From assembly GCA_003551365.1 (NCBI GenBank), contig PUMM01000194.1, positions 1 through 33,030 on the forward strand: 33,030 nt of DNA. The letters run 5' to 3'. The notes below the pieces were generated by a model that was not told the DNA's origin, made no database searches, and saw only the letters and a list, made by a program, of their open reading frames with translations. This DNA is from Clostridia bacterium. Its GTDB lineage: Bacteria > Bacillota > Sulfobacillia > SLMV01. The position numbers and the translations under genes are program-made. Below, one piece after another: positions 16,344 through 23,890 of the stretch. Each line of letters opens with the position of its first letter. The stretch's first letter is position 1.

Positions 16344-17966
16344 TCAATCTGCTCGTATTTTGACGTCGTGCAGATACAGCGCCCCGCTCACACTCATGTT
16401 CAGTCCGGACAGCTCCGTCCGGGTTGCTATGAAGTGCCTGTCACTCCACAACGGGAAGATGGGCAGCTTCTCCCAGAAAGCCTCGGACACCTCTCCCCAT
16501 TTTTTGGCACCTTCCTCCTCGTCCGGCTCCGCTATCGCTGCATCCATTAGGGCATCGGTCTCCGGATCTCCGAACGGGCTCATGCCTCCGTCACTGTGGT
16601 GCGTGTAGTACCACACTCCACCGGGATCGAGCCAGGACCAATCATTCAGGGTCATATCAAAATCGGCGGTCTCAACCATCTCGCGAATATAGCCACGTGT
16701 GTACTCGCGCAGATTGACGTCGATGCCCGCTTCCGCCAGCTGACTCTGCATGATGGGAGCAGCCCGGGTGTTGACCGGTCTGTCGGCATTTATGGCAAAG
16801 TCGAAGTTGAGCGGCTCGCCGTCCTTGACCATGACGCCATCGTCGCCCATCTCCCAGCCAGCCTCCTGCAGCAGCTCCTTGGCCCTCTCCACATCTCGCC
16901 CGTACTTCTCACTCAGGCGGGCTTCGGTATCCGCGCAGTGCCGGATCATCCCCGGACCAGCGATGCTGAAATTGGGCAAAATCGCGTCATTGACTCCGGC
17001 AGCCAGCTCATCCCGGTCGAGGGCCAGCGCAATTGCCAGCCGCACCCGTTCGTCGTCAAGCGGGAACCGCTCCGTATTCATCTCGATATAGCGCACGTTA
17101 GCGCCGAGGTAGTCGTGCACCTCAATGTCGGGATCCTCTTCCAGTGCTTCGACCTGCTCTCCCGGTACGGCGAGAATGATATCCACATTGCCAGCACGAA
17201 GCTCGCTAATGCGAGTCATGCTCTCCGGTATGAATCTTACCGTGGCTTTTTCGAAATGGAAGGGTTCGTTATTGTCCACAAAGGGAAGATAATCGTAGTA
17301 GTCGTCATTGCGCACCATGGTTACATGAGATCCATCCACCCACTCATCGACCTTGAATGGTCCGCAGCCCACGGCTTTCCTACCGAAAGCGTCTTCGCCC
17401 ATCTCCTCAGCGGCGCCGACTTCCACCGGGGCACCATACGAGGATGAGCAGAGGACGGGAATCTGTGGGCCGGGCCTATCCAACTCCATAATGAGTGTGT
17501 TGTCCTCAATTATCATCTCCTGCACCGGCTCCCAATCATAGGCGTAAGGACCTGTAACCAGGTAACGCTCTACCGACTTCTTGTATGCTTCGGCAGTAAC
17601 CGGCACCCCATTGTGAAACTTCCGTTCGGGATCGAAGACAAATCGGATTTCCATCCCGTCATCGGAAACCTCGACTTCCTGCACCCCATGCGGCAGGATT
17701 TCGTCGTTGTTAAGTCCCATACTGATCGGATTGGTGCTTATCAGACCGTTGACCAGGCCAAATATCGTGGCCACCTGCTGATGATCGGTACTGTGAATCT
17801 CCTCCGGCTGCGCCGCCACCAGCTCATCTTTCAGCTCCACGTCTGCGTCCACCACATCCGGATCATCGACTACCTCTTCCGCCGGCGCACATGCGATCAC
17901 CGCCACACCAATGATGAGAACCATGGAGGCGAAAACCGCAACCCATGGACTACCATATCCCCCCAT
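16344..17966 (-). CDS. ABC transporter substrate-binding lipoprotein, family 5 (peptide/nickel type)
   Basis: This extracytoplasmic binding protein of about 540 aa has a signal peptide with lipobox (VAVIAC, Cys near residue 26 from the chosen start). A short acidic linker leads into the family-5 solute-binding fold: RFVFDPERKFHNGVPVTAEAYKKS, CGPFKVDEWVDGSHVTMVRN, RLAIALALDRDELA and a late domain ending DVKIRAD. The ATG at 17966 has GAAGGGGG 10 nt upstream and is preferred to the frame opening at 18011. It heads the transporter operon with the two permeases downstream. Ligand class (peptide, opine, nickel or other) cannot be told from sequence. Confidence 0.95.
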   Translation of the reverse strand: MGGYGSPWVAVFASMVLIIGVAVIACAPAEEVVDDPDVVDADVELKDELVAAQPEEIHSTDHQQVATIFGLVNGLISTNPISMGLNNDEILPHGVQEVEVSDDGMEIRFVFDPERKFHNGVPVTAEAYKKSVERYLVTGPYAYDWEPVQEMIIEDNTLIMELDRPGPQIPVLCSSSYGAPVEVGAAEEMGEDAFGRKAVGCGPFKVDEWVDGSHVTMVRNDDYYDYLPFVDNNEPFHFEKATVRFIPESMTRISELRAGNVDIILAVPGEQVEALEEDPDIEVHDYLGANVRYIEMNTERFPLDDERVRLAIALALDRDELAAGVNDAILPNFSIAGPGMIRHCADTEARLSEKYGRDVERAKELLQEAGWEMGDDGVMVKDGEPLNFDFAINADRPVNTRAAPIMQSQLAEAGIDVNLREYTRGYIREMVETADFDMTLNDWSWLDPGGVWYYTHHSDGGMSPFGDPETDALMDAAIAEPDEEEGAKKWGEVSEAFWEKLPIFPLWSDRHFIATRTELSGLNMSVSGALYLHDVKIRAD

Positions 17967-18015
17967 TGAGGCAAAACCCCCTTCTAGCTTGAGATGCCCT
18001 CTACGCAGCATCCAG

Positions 18016-18155
18016 TCATCGGCAGGAAGCCTGGTTTCCGGGCAGCCGAGGTCTTTTCTCTATGGCTGTAAAGGAGATGTGCTCTTCGATCATGTCGATC
18101 AGATGCGTCCCAGAAAAGATGTCTCGAGCCCTGCCGCTTCTTTTTTGTATTCCAT
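18016..18155 (-). other. short leader-like ORFs upstream of the binding-protein gene
   Basis: An ATG at 18155 with GGGAGG 5 nt upstream starts an 18-aa peptide (MEYKKEAAGLETSFLGRI, stop 18099). In another frame, an open stretch around the ATG at 18093 (IDMIEEHISFTAIEKRPRLP...) ends at 18016. A single frameshift near 18100-18110 would join the two into one 45-aa product. It is either a leader peptide, a broken small gene, or chance. The rest of the 18012-18402 gap holds only a 14-nt near-repeat (GACGCAGGAG twice, about 18279-18300). Confidence 0.2.
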
Positions 18156-18402
18156 GCCAACCTCCCGTTTTCCTGCCTGTGACGGCAGGTGGCCTACGAA
18201 AATCGCGATGGCTTTGGGCCTCATGGACCCAATCTGCTAACTAAAATTGGTGCAACATCTGCGGACCGGCAAGTCGCCGACGCAGGAGGCAGACGCAGGA
18301 GCACGTCAGTTAATGGATTGCCGCGAAGAAAGGGACGGGTGACATAGTCAGATTCAAGAAGTGAACGGGCCCGGGACGCCGAGCCCGCATGCTGCAAACT
18401 CT

Positions 18403-18657
18403 CTAATGCCCCCCCGAACCCCCTCCCGCGGTCGGATTCTCCCTGTGAATCCGGAGAGAGAGAAGCACAACTCCCGCATCTCGCAGCTGCAGAAAGAAGC
18501 CGTACACTGCCGACATGTCGGGCAGGGTACCGGTGAGGACGGTACTGCCGTCATCCTCATGCCTCAACTGCAAACTGGCGAAACTATCCCTGATCCAGGA
18601 GTCAAGATGTGCGGCCGAGCGCACTCGGATTCGCCATACATAACTGCGGGAATCCAT
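18403..18657 (-). CDS. small conserved-looking protein of 84 aa, unknown function
   Basis: The ATG at 18657 has a near-perfect AGGAGGTG 8 nt upstream, which fixes the start inside a longer open frame. The product reads like a compact alpha/beta domain: YVWRIRVRSAAHLDSWIRD, then HEDDGSTVLTGTLPDMSAVYG, FFLQLRDAGVVLLSLR and a Gly-rich tail. It resembles the small proteins of about 75 aa with an LxGxLPDQxALxGLLxxIRDLGLPLLSV-like core found in many Gram-positive genomes; no function is established that I know of. It lies 91 nt after the ketopantoate-reductase-like gene and could share its transcript. Confidence 0.7.
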   Translation of the reverse strand: MDSRSYVWRIRVRSAAHLDSWIRDSFASLQLRHEDDGSTVLTGTLPDMSAVYGFFLQLRDAGVVLLSLRIHRENPTAGGGSGGH

Positions 18658-18748
18658 GCAACCATCACCTCCTCCCGGGCGATGCGGGACTACTATGCCT
18701 CCAATGTGCCGCCATGCGCCCACGGCACCCGGGGCGCCGTGATTGGAA

Positions 18749-19696
18749 TCAATCTATCAGTCCCACCTCCGTCTGCTCCTCCGCTCGCTGCCGCAGTTCT
18801 CGCAGCACGGGGGTATCCATTTCAGATCGGCGTATGAGCACGAAGAGCTCTGCGGCCAGCTGCTCCATCTCCTCAGAAGCATTGCGAAGATGACGGGCCA
18901 TGCCAATATCCGCCACGTCGGATCTGAGCATGCGCTGAAACAATCGGACCAGGATGAATTCCGGTATAATGAAGAGCGAGCGCAGCTTGGGCGGCTCCAT
19001 CGGGTAGCCGAGAGATCCCAGCACTTCAAAGGCCTCGCGCATGCCCTGCAGGCACATCCTTACAGCTTCTCTATTTCGGGACAGGCGATAATTGCAGGAT
19101 CCCGTCAGGTACATGGCATAGGCAAATGGAACGGCCAGAGCCACGTGATAGCGCTTCCAGGAATCAATGTTGCGGCAAAGGTCCACCGCGAAACCGGACG
19201 ACTTGAACAGATCCGCGATCTGTCGTAGACGCTCACTCAGTGAACCGTCCAACTCACCAAGCGTCATCTTGTCAGCTACCATGTACCGCACAACATGACC
19301 ATCGCGCTCGCCACCAGCATTGACGTGGCCCAGCATGACTCGATGGTTGCCCAGGATCCTCACCATTTCATCAGGTCCCTCGGCCGTGTTGTTCATGAAT
19401 AGGAATGTTTCTATGTCAGAGCTGGTGCCCAACACCTCCAGCGCCGATTTCAGCTGGGTTTTCTGCACCAGGACGACACATAGATCGAAGTGCTCATCGC
19501 ATGGCATATCATTGACCACTCTTACCCGAGTCCGGGTCCGCTCTCCCGTGTCAAACCGCTCCAGCACAATACCATGTTCCCGCACGTCCCTGCTTCTGGA
19601 ACCGCGTGCGAGGAGAGTCACATCGTTACCAGCCTCATGTAGGCGCGCAGCATAAAGGCTGCCCAACACACCCGCACCAAAGAACAGTACTTTCAT
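18749..19696 (-). CDS. ketopantoate reductase family (ApbA/PanE) protein
   Basis: The N-terminal Rossmann fold begins KVLFFGAGVLGSLYAARL, the GxGxxG NADPH site at about residues 7-12, with VTLLARGSR as the second strand. The region VVLVQKTQLKSAL corresponds to the conserved VKtxq segment and FLFMNNTAEGPDEM to the usual QNG(l/v) loop, here with NN-T in place of QNG. The C-terminal all-helical domain has FAYAMYLTG where PanE carries its Asn/Ser contacts. PanE reduces 2-dehydropantoate for pantothenate synthesis, but the changed QNG motif makes another 2-oxoacid-type substrate possible. ATG 19696 has GAGGGG 8 nt upstream. It is divergent from the LAL regulator. Confidence 0.82.
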   Translation of the reverse strand: MKVLFFGAGVLGSLYAARLHEAGNDVTLLARGSRSRDVREHGIVLERFDTGERTRTRVRVVNDMPCDEHFDLCVVLVQKTQLKSALEVLGTSSDIETFLFMNNTAEGPDEMVRILGNHRVMLGHVNAGGERDGHVVRYMVADKMTLGELDGSLSERLRQIADLFKSSGFAVDLCRNIDSWKRYHVALAVPFAYAMYLTGSCNYRLSRNREAVRMCLQGMREAFEVLGSLGYPMEPPKLRSLFIIPEFILVRLFQRMLRSDVADIGMARHLRNASEEMEQLAAELFVLIRRSEMDTPVLRELRQRAEEQTEVGLID

Positions 19697-19764
19697 TCTC
19701 AACACCCCTCTACCAGGATCTGAGTACAGGTTAACGCAACCGTACCCCTGTGAGACCTAACGGG

Positions 19765-19807
19765 GGTTGGGGTAGCAAATACAAACCACTTGAACCTCAC
19801 CCCAACC
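19765..19807. repeat. 9-bp perfect inverted repeat in the divergent PanE-like/LAL intergenic region
   Basis: GGTTGGGGT (19765-19773) and ACCCCAACC (19799-19807) flank a 25-nt AT-richer spacer. The site lies 69 nt upstream of the PanE-like start and 242 nt upstream of the regulator, so it could be an operator for the divergent pair. The rest of the 350-nt gap shows no gene. Confidence 0.4.
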
Positions 19808-20048
19808 ATGAACGCGCAGCTCGCGCGTCTGGCGAACACCCGGCTAGCAAAGAATCCTCCGCCAATTTATCTACTCGCTCCACCAGGCAAAAAGATGCCT
19901 CGACTCCCAGCGGCATCGTCAGCAAACCAATGCCACTCCTCGGGGAGCAGGTAACGCGGGCAATGGAGTTAACCGCATTGTCGAACGGCAGGCATATATG
20001 CAGGGAAACATCCCGTTCATGCAGAATTAGAAGTGGGAGGACAGTCCC

Positions 20049-22784
20049 TTGACCGACAGTATTCTACACGCAAAAGTGAACCTGCCACCCCTGCCCACCG
20101 ATCTTGTGGCCCGCCCGCAGGTGAGCAAAGCACTGGACGCAGAACTGACTGCTGTCTGCGGATTTACCCGACCTCTGACCCTGATCTCCGCCCCAGCTGG
20201 CGCGGGGAAGACCACACTGGCAGGTCAGTGGCTCAGTGACCGCAGGGATCAAACCGCATGGTATTCTATCGACGAAGCAGACAATGACCCCCAGCGTTTC
20301 TGGACCTACCTTATATCGGCCTTGCGTGTCCGCATCAACGACACCGGTAGGGGTTCCCGGGAGATGCTTCGTTCAGGTGTACCCCTTTCCGGCCCGGACG
20401 ATTTCGAGACTGTGTTGACGCCGCTCCTCAATGACCTGTTTACGCTCTCGGATCCCCTATATCTGGTTCTGGACGACTACCACCTCATCGACGACTCTGA
20501 TGTCCACGAGGGCATGATTTTCTTCGTGGAAAATGCGCCCCCGCACCTTCATCTGATAGTCACCACCCGCTCCGACCCCCCCTGGCCCCTGTCTCGCTGG
20601 CGGGGAAGAGGAGCAATGGGCGAAATACGCCTGCGTGATCTGCAATTTACGCGGGAAGAGTCCGCGGAACTGTTCTTCCGGGTAGGTGGAGTGCAGCTTG
20701 ATGATGCTCAGATAGCGCTGCTGCACGAACGCGTACAGGGTTGGGCAGCTGGCCTGCGTCTGGCCGCATTTTCCATCTCCGAGAATGAAGATGCCGATAG
20801 ATTTATCAGCACGTTTGCGGGAAGTCATCGCCACGTATTTCATTTCCTCAGTGATGAGGTTCTGCAGCTGCAGCCCCCCTCAGTGCAGAAATTTCTGATG
20901 CAAACCTCCATCCTCGATCGCTTCAATCCAGCCCTGTGCAATGCAGTCACCGATCGACAGGACTCGTCTGAGATCCTGGCCCAGCTGGAAAGAGATAATG
21001 TATTCCTCATCTCCCTGGACAATCAGGAGAACTGGTACCGCTATCATCCCCTGTTTTCTGACCTCCTCAAACACCGTCTGCGCACTCTCCATCCCGAGAA
21101 GCTCCCCACTCTGTACGACAGAGCTGCCGACTGGTGCCTGCAGATAGGAGAGCCCGGCGAAGCAATTCGCTACACATTGAAAGGCGGAAACAATGACCGC
21201 CTTGCCACGTTAATGCAAGAGCATCTATACGCCATACTCAAGGCCGAGGGGCCGGCTCTGTTGATACGATGCCTGGACGTCCTCCCCCCACAGCTGTTAG
21301 CACGACACCCCGAGCTGGTGGCCAATCGCGCCTACTTCCACCTCATACACAGAGGAATGCAGGAGGCGAAAGAGTATCTCGACCTGGCCGAAGAGCTGAT
21401 CCAACCCGACGGCGAGGAAAATCTGACGGGAATACTGGCTGCCGTGAAAACCTACTACCATATTTACACTAATGATCTATCTCGCGCTGTGCAGAGTGCA
21501 ACCCGAGCACTCGATCTACTGCCGAAGGACAACCATTATTGGCGGATGAACATCGCAGTGTATTCGGGTGATGCGAGGCTCTTCTCCGGCGACCCGGCGG
21601 GAGCCCATCCGTATTACCGGGAGGCATATGCTATCAGCACTCGGACGAGCAATCATTATGTCTCCCTGTCAACCGGCTTCAAAGTGGCCACGAGCCATTA
21701 CTACATGGGCCGATTGAAACGGGCAGAGGATCTGGTGAAAGATCTGCTGCAGCTGGCAACTGAAAAGGGGCTTGCGGAAGTGACGCGGGTCGGCCTTCTG
21801 TGGACCCTGCGGGGAGAGATTATGCGCGAGAGGGGCCTGCTCAAAGAAGCCGAAATCTACATAGACCGCGGCTTGAGTATCAGCGCTCCGGAGAAACCTT
21901 CTCTGGCCTGGAATTATCTCTTTAAGGTGGCACTCGCTCACTCGCAGGGCAACTACGAGCGGGCCATGTCAGTGCTGGATGCATTGGAGGAGCTGCACGC
22001 CGAGGTCCACCTCCCCGCATTCATCACCGAACGAGCAAACATCTGGAAAGCCCGACTGATGCTCGAACAGGGCCGCTTCCCTGACGCCAGGCAAATCCTG
22101 GACGATGCGGGGATGGGCCGGTGCCAACCCGAGGACGGTTGGGACAGGGTGCGGCTGCTGCTCGCACAGATCGATCTGGCAGAAAATGCGACGGCACACG
22201 AGGATCTGAGTGCGATACTCGAGCAGATAAGAGAAGCGGCGACTCGGCGACAGCACTTCCGGCTGCACCTGGAGGCGACACTTGCTGCAGCGGCCGCATA
22301 TGAGGCAACCGGCAAACACTGCGCAGCCGAGACCGTCCTGCTGCGCGCCCTGCAGACGGGGAAGGATGCGGGATACGTACAGGTTTTTCGAGATGCGCAG
22401 CACGACCCGGCCACAATTCTGCGCCGCATGCGCAGATGCTCCGACGATGGATCTGTGGCCGATCGTGCAACAGCAGATGCCGTTGCGTACGCGAAAAGAA
22501 TCGGACTCTGGAATTGCGCCGGCCCTCCCACCGACTGCGACGACATGCGAGAGTATGCGCAGCCCCGTGGATCGCATGGCAGACTCGTTGAAGATCTGAC
22601 CCCACGTGAGATGGAGATACTACAGCTACTCACCGATGGTTCATCAAATCGCGAAATTGCTGATGAGCTATACCTGTCCATCGGAACCGTCAAATGGCAC
22701 ACCAGCAATATCTACGGCAAGCTGGGCGTGAGAAATCGGACTGAAGCTGCATCACAGGCCCGAAAGCTGCAGATCCTGCGATAG
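20049..22784 (+). CDS. LAL-type (MalT-like) ATP-dependent LuxR family transcriptional regulator
   Basis: The 911-aa protein has the three-part LAL design. An N-terminal STAND ATPase carries the P-loop APAGAGKTT (residues 48-56) and a Walker B strand, LYLVLDDYHLID, followed by the sensor-like VTTRSDPPWPLSRWR. A long helical TPR/MalT-like middle is probably the inducer-binding part. A C-terminal LuxR helix-turn-helix reads LTPREMEILQLLTDGSSNREIADE with SIGTVKWHTSNIYGKL. The TTG start is supported by GGGAGGACA just upstream. Such proteins are multimerising activators triggered by a small ligand. No target operon is evident; the divergent PanE-like gene and the downstream DsrE remnant are the only close neighbours. 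Confidence 0.93.
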   Translation: MTDSILHAKVNLPPLPTDLVARPQVSKALDAELTAVCGFTRPLTLISAPAGAGKTTLAGQWLSDRRDQTAWYSIDEADNDPQRFWTYLISALRVRINDTGRGSREMLRSGVPLSGPDDFETVLTPLLNDLFTLSDPLYLVLDDYHLIDDSDVHEGMIFFVENAPPHLHLIVTTRSDPPWPLSRWRGRGAMGEIRLRDLQFTREESAELFFRVGGVQLDDAQIALLHERVQGWAAGLRLAAFSISENEDADRFISTFAGSHRHVFHFLSDEVLQLQPPSVQKFLMQTSILDRFNPALCNAVTDRQDSSEILAQLERDNVFLISLDNQENWYRYHPLFSDLLKHRLRTLHPEKLPTLYDRAADWCLQIGEPGEAIRYTLKGGNNDRLATLMQEHLYAILKAEGPALLIRCLDVLPPQLLARHPELVANRAYFHLIHRGMQEAKEYLDLAEELIQPDGEENLTGILAAVKTYYHIYTNDLSRAVQSATRALDLLPKDNHYWRMNIAVYSGDARLFSGDPAGAHPYYREAYAISTRTSNHYVSLSTGFKVATSHYYMGRLKRAEDLVKDLLQLATEKGLAEVTRVGLLWTLRGEIMRERGLLKEAEIYIDRGLSISAPEKPSLAWNYLFKVALAHSQGNYERAMSVLDALEELHAEVHLPAFITERANIWKARLMLEQGRFPDARQILDDAGMGRCQPEDGWDRVRLLLAQIDLAENATAHEDLSAILEQIREAATRRQHFRLHLEATLAAAAAYEATGKHCAAETVLLRALQTGKDAGYVQVFRDAQHDPATILRRMRRCSDDGSVADRATADAVAYAKRIGLWNCAGPPTDCDDMREYAQPRGSHGRLVEDLTPREMEILQLLTDGSSNREIADELYLSIGTVKWHTSNIYGKLGVRNRTEAASQARKLQILR

Positions 22785-22873
22785 CATGCCGGGCGGGCAG
22801 AATACCGTATACAGGACACCGATCTGTCAACCCATGGACAGGCCAGCAGAGCACTGCTGATCCACGCAGAAGA

Positions 22874-23077
22874 TTGCAGAGTCCTGTGTCGGTTCAGATT
22901 GCCTGTGCAAAAATGATCAGGCCTGCCGGCAAGCGGCACATGGAAATCGGTGCGTGCGGAACATGCATCAAAGCGCGAGGCATTACCGAGAATGACCTGG
23001 CCTGCGAAGCTCATCGCGGTTCAATGGAGCTGCGGTCTAAATGGACTCTCTGGGCTGACCAGGTGGTTGTGTACTGA
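22874..23077 (+). pseudogene. C-terminal remnant of a DsrE/DsrF-like protein
   Basis: The frame encodes IGACGTCIKARGITENDL followed by SMELRSKWTLWADQVVVY and a stop. This is the C-terminal half of the DsrE family, whose members show a Cys-containing CGTC-x2-ARG motif, a loop ending in SM, and a final ADKV(I/L)VF strand. The roughly 50-60 N-terminal residues of the family are absent, and the sequence between the regulator stop (22784) and the motif does not restore them. There is no ribosome site at the first TTG. DsrE-like proteins take part in sulfur relay or are of unknown function. The rest of the 22785-23248 gap is without a gene. Confidence 0.55.
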
Positions 23078-23248
23078 CATTGGAGGTGTCGCTGACAACT
23101 CGCGTATACTGCGGCTTAGTTACCACCAATGATGCACATCACAGACAGCTGATCACCTGCGCACGCAGATTCCATTCATGCACTTCTCGGGGGTTTCTGT
23201 TGGCACACAAAATATCGGAGACTTCCGTCGCCAGCCGACACAAATAAT

Positions 23249-23272
23249 CCCCATCCGCACCATGGGATGGGG
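23249..23272 (-). terminator. intrinsic terminator after the tRNA cluster
   Basis: CCCCATCC and GGATGGGG form a perfect 8-bp stem with an 8-nt loop. On the minus strand it is followed by ATTATTTGTGT, a T-rich tail, 13 nt past the tRNA-Arg 3' end. Confidence 0.75.
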
Positions 23273-23284
23273 ACTAATGTGTCG

Positions 23285-23358
23285 TGCGCCCTGGAGGATT
23301 CGAACCCCCGACCTACTGATCCGTAGTCAGTCGCTCTAATCCGCTGAGCTAAGGGCGC
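23285..23358 (-). tRNA. tRNA-Arg (anticodon ACG)
   Basis: A full cloverleaf is visible on the minus strand. The acceptor is GCGCCCT/AGGGCGC, the D stem GCTC/GAGC, the anticodon stem ACTGA/TCAGT with loop CTACGGA (anticodon ACG, normally modified to ICG), and the T arm GGGGG-TTCGAAT-CCTCC. The discriminator is A and CCA is not encoded. It is the last tRNA before the terminator. Confidence 0.96.
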
Positions 23359-23378
23359 ACATAAACTATCCGTCTCTG

Positions 23379-23471
23379 CGGAGGAGGAGGGATTCGAACC
23401 CTCGCTAGGGCTTGTCACCCTACTACAGGTTTAGCAAACCCGCCCCTTCAGCCAGACTTGGGTACTCCTCC
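23379..23471 (-). tRNA. tRNA-Ser (anticodon GCU)
   Basis: A 93-nt class II tRNA with a long variable arm. The acceptor is GGAGGAG/CTCCTCC, the anticodon stem CGGGT/ACCTG with loop TTGCTAA (anticodon GCU, reading AGC/AGU), and the T arm GAGGG-TTCGAAT-CCCTC. The discriminator is G73, the serine identity base, and CCA is not encoded. It lies 20 nt upstream of tRNA-Arg. Confidence 0.96.
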
Positions 23472-23580
23472 ACATCAAACCACGCCAACGCGATAATTCT
23501 CCGGCTGGCAGTTTCTTATGCTAGCACATCGTCATCGGCGACGCAAGCAAGATCAGGCCCGGCGGAGGGTGTTGGCAATC

Positions 23581-23718
23581 TGTGAATAACTTATGACGGC
23601 CAAAAAAGTTATCAACAATCCATTAACCTTATCCACACCCCTATGCATGGTTATCCACAGAAGTGTGGGGCCTTGCGCCGTCAAATCCCAGTCCGTGGGG
23701 CTGCGAGCCTGTGGATAA
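23581..23718. promoter_or_regulatory. cluster of five DnaA boxes between two tRNA-Ser genes
   Basis: Perfect TTATCCACA boxes lie at 23629-23637 (+), 23651-23659 (+) and 23710-23718 (-). Boxes with one change are TTATCAACA at 23609-23617 (+) and TTATTCACA at 23581-23589 (-). The three plus-strand boxes are spaced 20 and 22 nt apart, about two helical turns. The left half (23575-23640) is clearly more AT-rich than its surroundings. The whole spacer of 254 nt is otherwise gene-free. It could be an origin, a DnaA-titrating cluster or a DnaA-controlled attenuation point in the tRNA transcript. Confidence 0.85.
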
Positions 23719-23725
23719 GATATGG

Positions 23726-23815
23726 CGGAGGGGGTGGGATTCGAACCCACGGAGGACACGAAATCCTCGGCGGTTTTCAAGACCGCTCCGTTAAGCCAGA
23801 CTCCGGCACCCCTCC
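23726..23815 (-). tRNA. tRNA-Ser (anticodon UGA)
   Basis: A 90-nt class II tRNA. The acceptor is GGAGGGG/CCCCTCC, the anticodon stem GCGGT/ACCGC with loop CTTGAAA (anticodon UGA), a long variable arm, and the T arm GTGGG-TTCGAAT-CCCAC. The discriminator is G73 and no CCA is encoded. It is the first tRNA of the cluster, 75 nt after serS, the gene for the enzyme that charges it. Confidence 0.96.
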
Positions 23816-23852
23816 GCAATAATGACTGCAACACTTGCCCCTGCGCCCCATA

Positions 23853-23880
23853 ATTGTACCGTAAACTCACATGATATCAA
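23853..23880 (-). promoter_or_regulatory. sigma-A promoter of the tRNA cluster
   Basis: On the minus strand TTGATA (23880-23875) and TACAAT (23858-23853) are 16 nt apart. The predicted start is near 23846, about 30 nt before tRNA-Ser(UGA). The promoter sits just after the serS stop, so the tRNAs can be made independently of the T-box-controlled operon. Confidence 0.65.
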
Positions 23881-23890
23881 GGTGAAAAGC

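Noticed and set aside
18270-18300. GACGCAGGAG near-tandem repeat as a CRISPR-like or iteron element
   Set aside because: Only two short imperfect copies, with no further units.
23379-23815. tRNA cluster as an integration site of a mobile element
   Set aside because: No integrase, no duplicated tRNA 3' ends and no att-like repeats were seen around the tRNAs.
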